From Streptacidiphilus sp041262165 (GTDB lineage Bacteria; Actinomycetota; Actinomycetes; Streptomycetales; Streptomycetaceae): 64,000 nt of DNA. Shown one piece after another: positions 63,165 to 64,000 of the stretch (position 1 is its first letter; the number at the start of each line of letters is the position of its first letter). Under the pieces are notes generated by a model, which saw only the letters and a list, made by a program, of their open reading frames with translations, searched no databases and had not been told where the DNA came from. Location of the stretch: assembly GCF_041262165.1 (NCBI RefSeq), contig NZ_JBGCBY010000001.1:62001-126000 (forward strand), written 5' to 3'. Both the position numbers and the translations under genes were made by a program.

Positions 63165-64000
63165 CTCCGGTACCGACGCGCTGGAAAGAGAGCTGGTCGT
63201 GGCCATGCACGAGTTCGCCGACAGCAGTCCGGCGCCCGCCTACGACGCCCGCCGGTGGACCGCGGCGCGGCGCCGCGCCCCGCAGCTGTGGGCCCTGGCA
63301 GCGGTCGTCGTCGCCGTGGCGGCGATCGGCACCGGGCTGGCGCTCCTGCCGGGGAGCGCGAGTCCTCGGCCGATCACCGCCCCGGTCGCCCGCCCGTCCG
63401 CGAGCGCGGCGTCGCCGACCTCTCCGGCCGGCGCCCTCGACGGGTACGCGGCCCAGCGGCTGGCCCTGCGCTCCGTGGTCACCGCGGCCGAGCTCTACGA
63501 GAACCCGGCGACGCGCGGCACGGTGAAACTCGGTCAGGTCGAAGCACGCTTCACGGACCGCGCGGCGTTCACCAGGGCGTGGGGGAAAGGCGGCCTCGGA
63601 GTGACCTGCGGCGCCGTCGCCAGCGGTGCGCTCAGCAGCGACGAGAGGAACGTCCTGCTCTACACCGGGGCGATCCCGCTCCCCCGGCACGCGACCTTCG
63701 CCTTCGACCCGGCCACGCACACGGTCACCGGCGTGACCTGCGGGACGGGCAGTACCGGCCACGGCGACCAGACCGTGGTGGCCTTCTACGGAGCGCAGGT
63801 GTCGGGCGGCAAGTCCGGTGACGGACTGCTGGGTCCGGCCGTCACCGGTACCGGTACCTGCGGCCAGGACCAGGCGAAGACCTGGTTCGCGGACACGCCG
63901 GGCGCCGGTGCCGGACTGGTCACCTGGCAGGTTGGCCTGGACGGCGGAAAGCCCTTCATCGTCGGCATCGACCGCACCGGACTCATCAGCCAGGTGACCT
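63148..64000 (+). CDS. putative membrane partner of the SigE-family sigma factor (3' end outside the window)
   Basis: The frame opens at GTG 63148 after GGGAGG, 17 bases inside the sigma gene, and stays open to the window end (284 codons). A short cytosolic N-terminus (residues 1-48, VVAMHEFADSS) precedes one membrane helix (about 50-70, ALAAVVVAVAAIGTGLALL). An external domain of more than 200 residues follows, with three cysteines in the visible part. Translational coupling with a sigma factor plus one membrane helix is the usual layout of a membrane anti-sigma partner, although no zinc HxxxCxxC motif is visible. Confidence 0.7.
   Translation, partial: MNEPSDSGTDALERELVVAMHEFADSSPAPAYDARRWTAARRRAPQLWALAAVVVAVAAIGTGLALLPGSASPRPITAPVARPSASAASPTSPAGALDGYAAQRLALRSVVTAAELYENPATRGTVKLGQVEARFTDRAAFTRAWGKGGLGVTCGAVASGALSSDERNVLLYTGAIPLPRHATFAFDPATHTVTGVTCGTGSTGHGDQTVVAFYGAQVSGGKSGDGLLGPAVTGTGTCGQDQAKTWFADTPGAGAGLVTWQVGLDGGKPFIVGIDRTGLISQVT

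Overview
The window is a 64-kb piece of a very GC-rich actinobacterial chromosome. Third codon positions are strongly GC-biased, GTG starts are common, and several start codons sit only 6-8 bases after a TANNNT-type -10 box, which suggests leaderless transcripts. Gene content and order (dacB / DUF2342 / tilS / hpt / ftsH / folE / folP / folB / folK, then panC-panD-nadB-nadC-coaX-lysS-blaI-argA-lsr2-clpC, then mutY-disA-radA) resemble the conserved core of Streptomycetaceae as I remember it from Streptomyces coelicolor around SCO3370-SCO3410. I would place the organism in Streptomycetaceae (Streptomyces, Kitasatospora or Streptacidiphilus) without choosing a genus. I see no tRNA, rRNA, CRISPR array, prophage or biosynthetic gene cluster.

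Layout. 1-4.3 kb: the end of an unknown gene, a small secreted protein, then an iron-regulated efeUO-efeB uptake pair behind an IdeR/DmdR-type iron box. 4.4-9.6 kb: small proteins, a ThrE-like exporter, a membrane protein and a secreted NlpC/P60 hydrolase. 9.6-18.6 kb: DUF5990 and ppa on the minus strand, then dacB, a DUF2342 metalloprotease, tilS, hpt, ftsH and folE. 18.5-26.8 kb: a MITE-like palindrome, an Ag85-like esterase, a DUF2156 protein, folP, an NTF2-like protein, folB, folK and two membrane proteins. 26.75-32.7 kb: a second MITE-like element, an orphan nuoD next to a MidA/NDUFAF7-type methyltransferase, a NarL-type two-component system and a PLP lyase. 32.8-39.5 kb: plsC, a DUF2520 protein, panC, panD, nadB, nadC and coaX, which form a CoA and NAD cofactor block. 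39.5-49.6 kb: a LAxTG surface protein, lysS, a BlaI-type repressor, argA, lsr2 and clpC. 49.6-55.6 kb is accessory: a GNAT protein, a diiron ferritin-like protein, an aldehyde dehydrogenase, a TetR regulator and a DHA2 efflux pump, with a decayed third palindrome. 55.6-64 kb: mutY, a membrane protein, disA and radA (genome integrity and c-di-AMP), then a sigma-like/zinc-finger/transmembrane/BACON fusion, a SigE-family sigma factor and its membrane partner, which is cut by the window end.

The points I think most worth following are these. (1) A family of about 150-220 bp palindromic elements lies directly on TAG stop codons; two have perfect or nearly perfect 28-29 bp terminal inverted repeats beginning and ending in CTAG. 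(2) An orphan nuoD keeps the arginine that NDUFAF7 methylates in mitochondrial NDUFS2 and overlaps a gene of the NDUFAF7/MidA family. (3) A membrane-tethered sigma-like fusion protein lies next to a normal sigma factor. (4) Competing hairpins cover the lsr2 ribosome binding site. (5) A TetR-linked diiron protein/aldehyde dehydrogenase pair has no assigned substrate.
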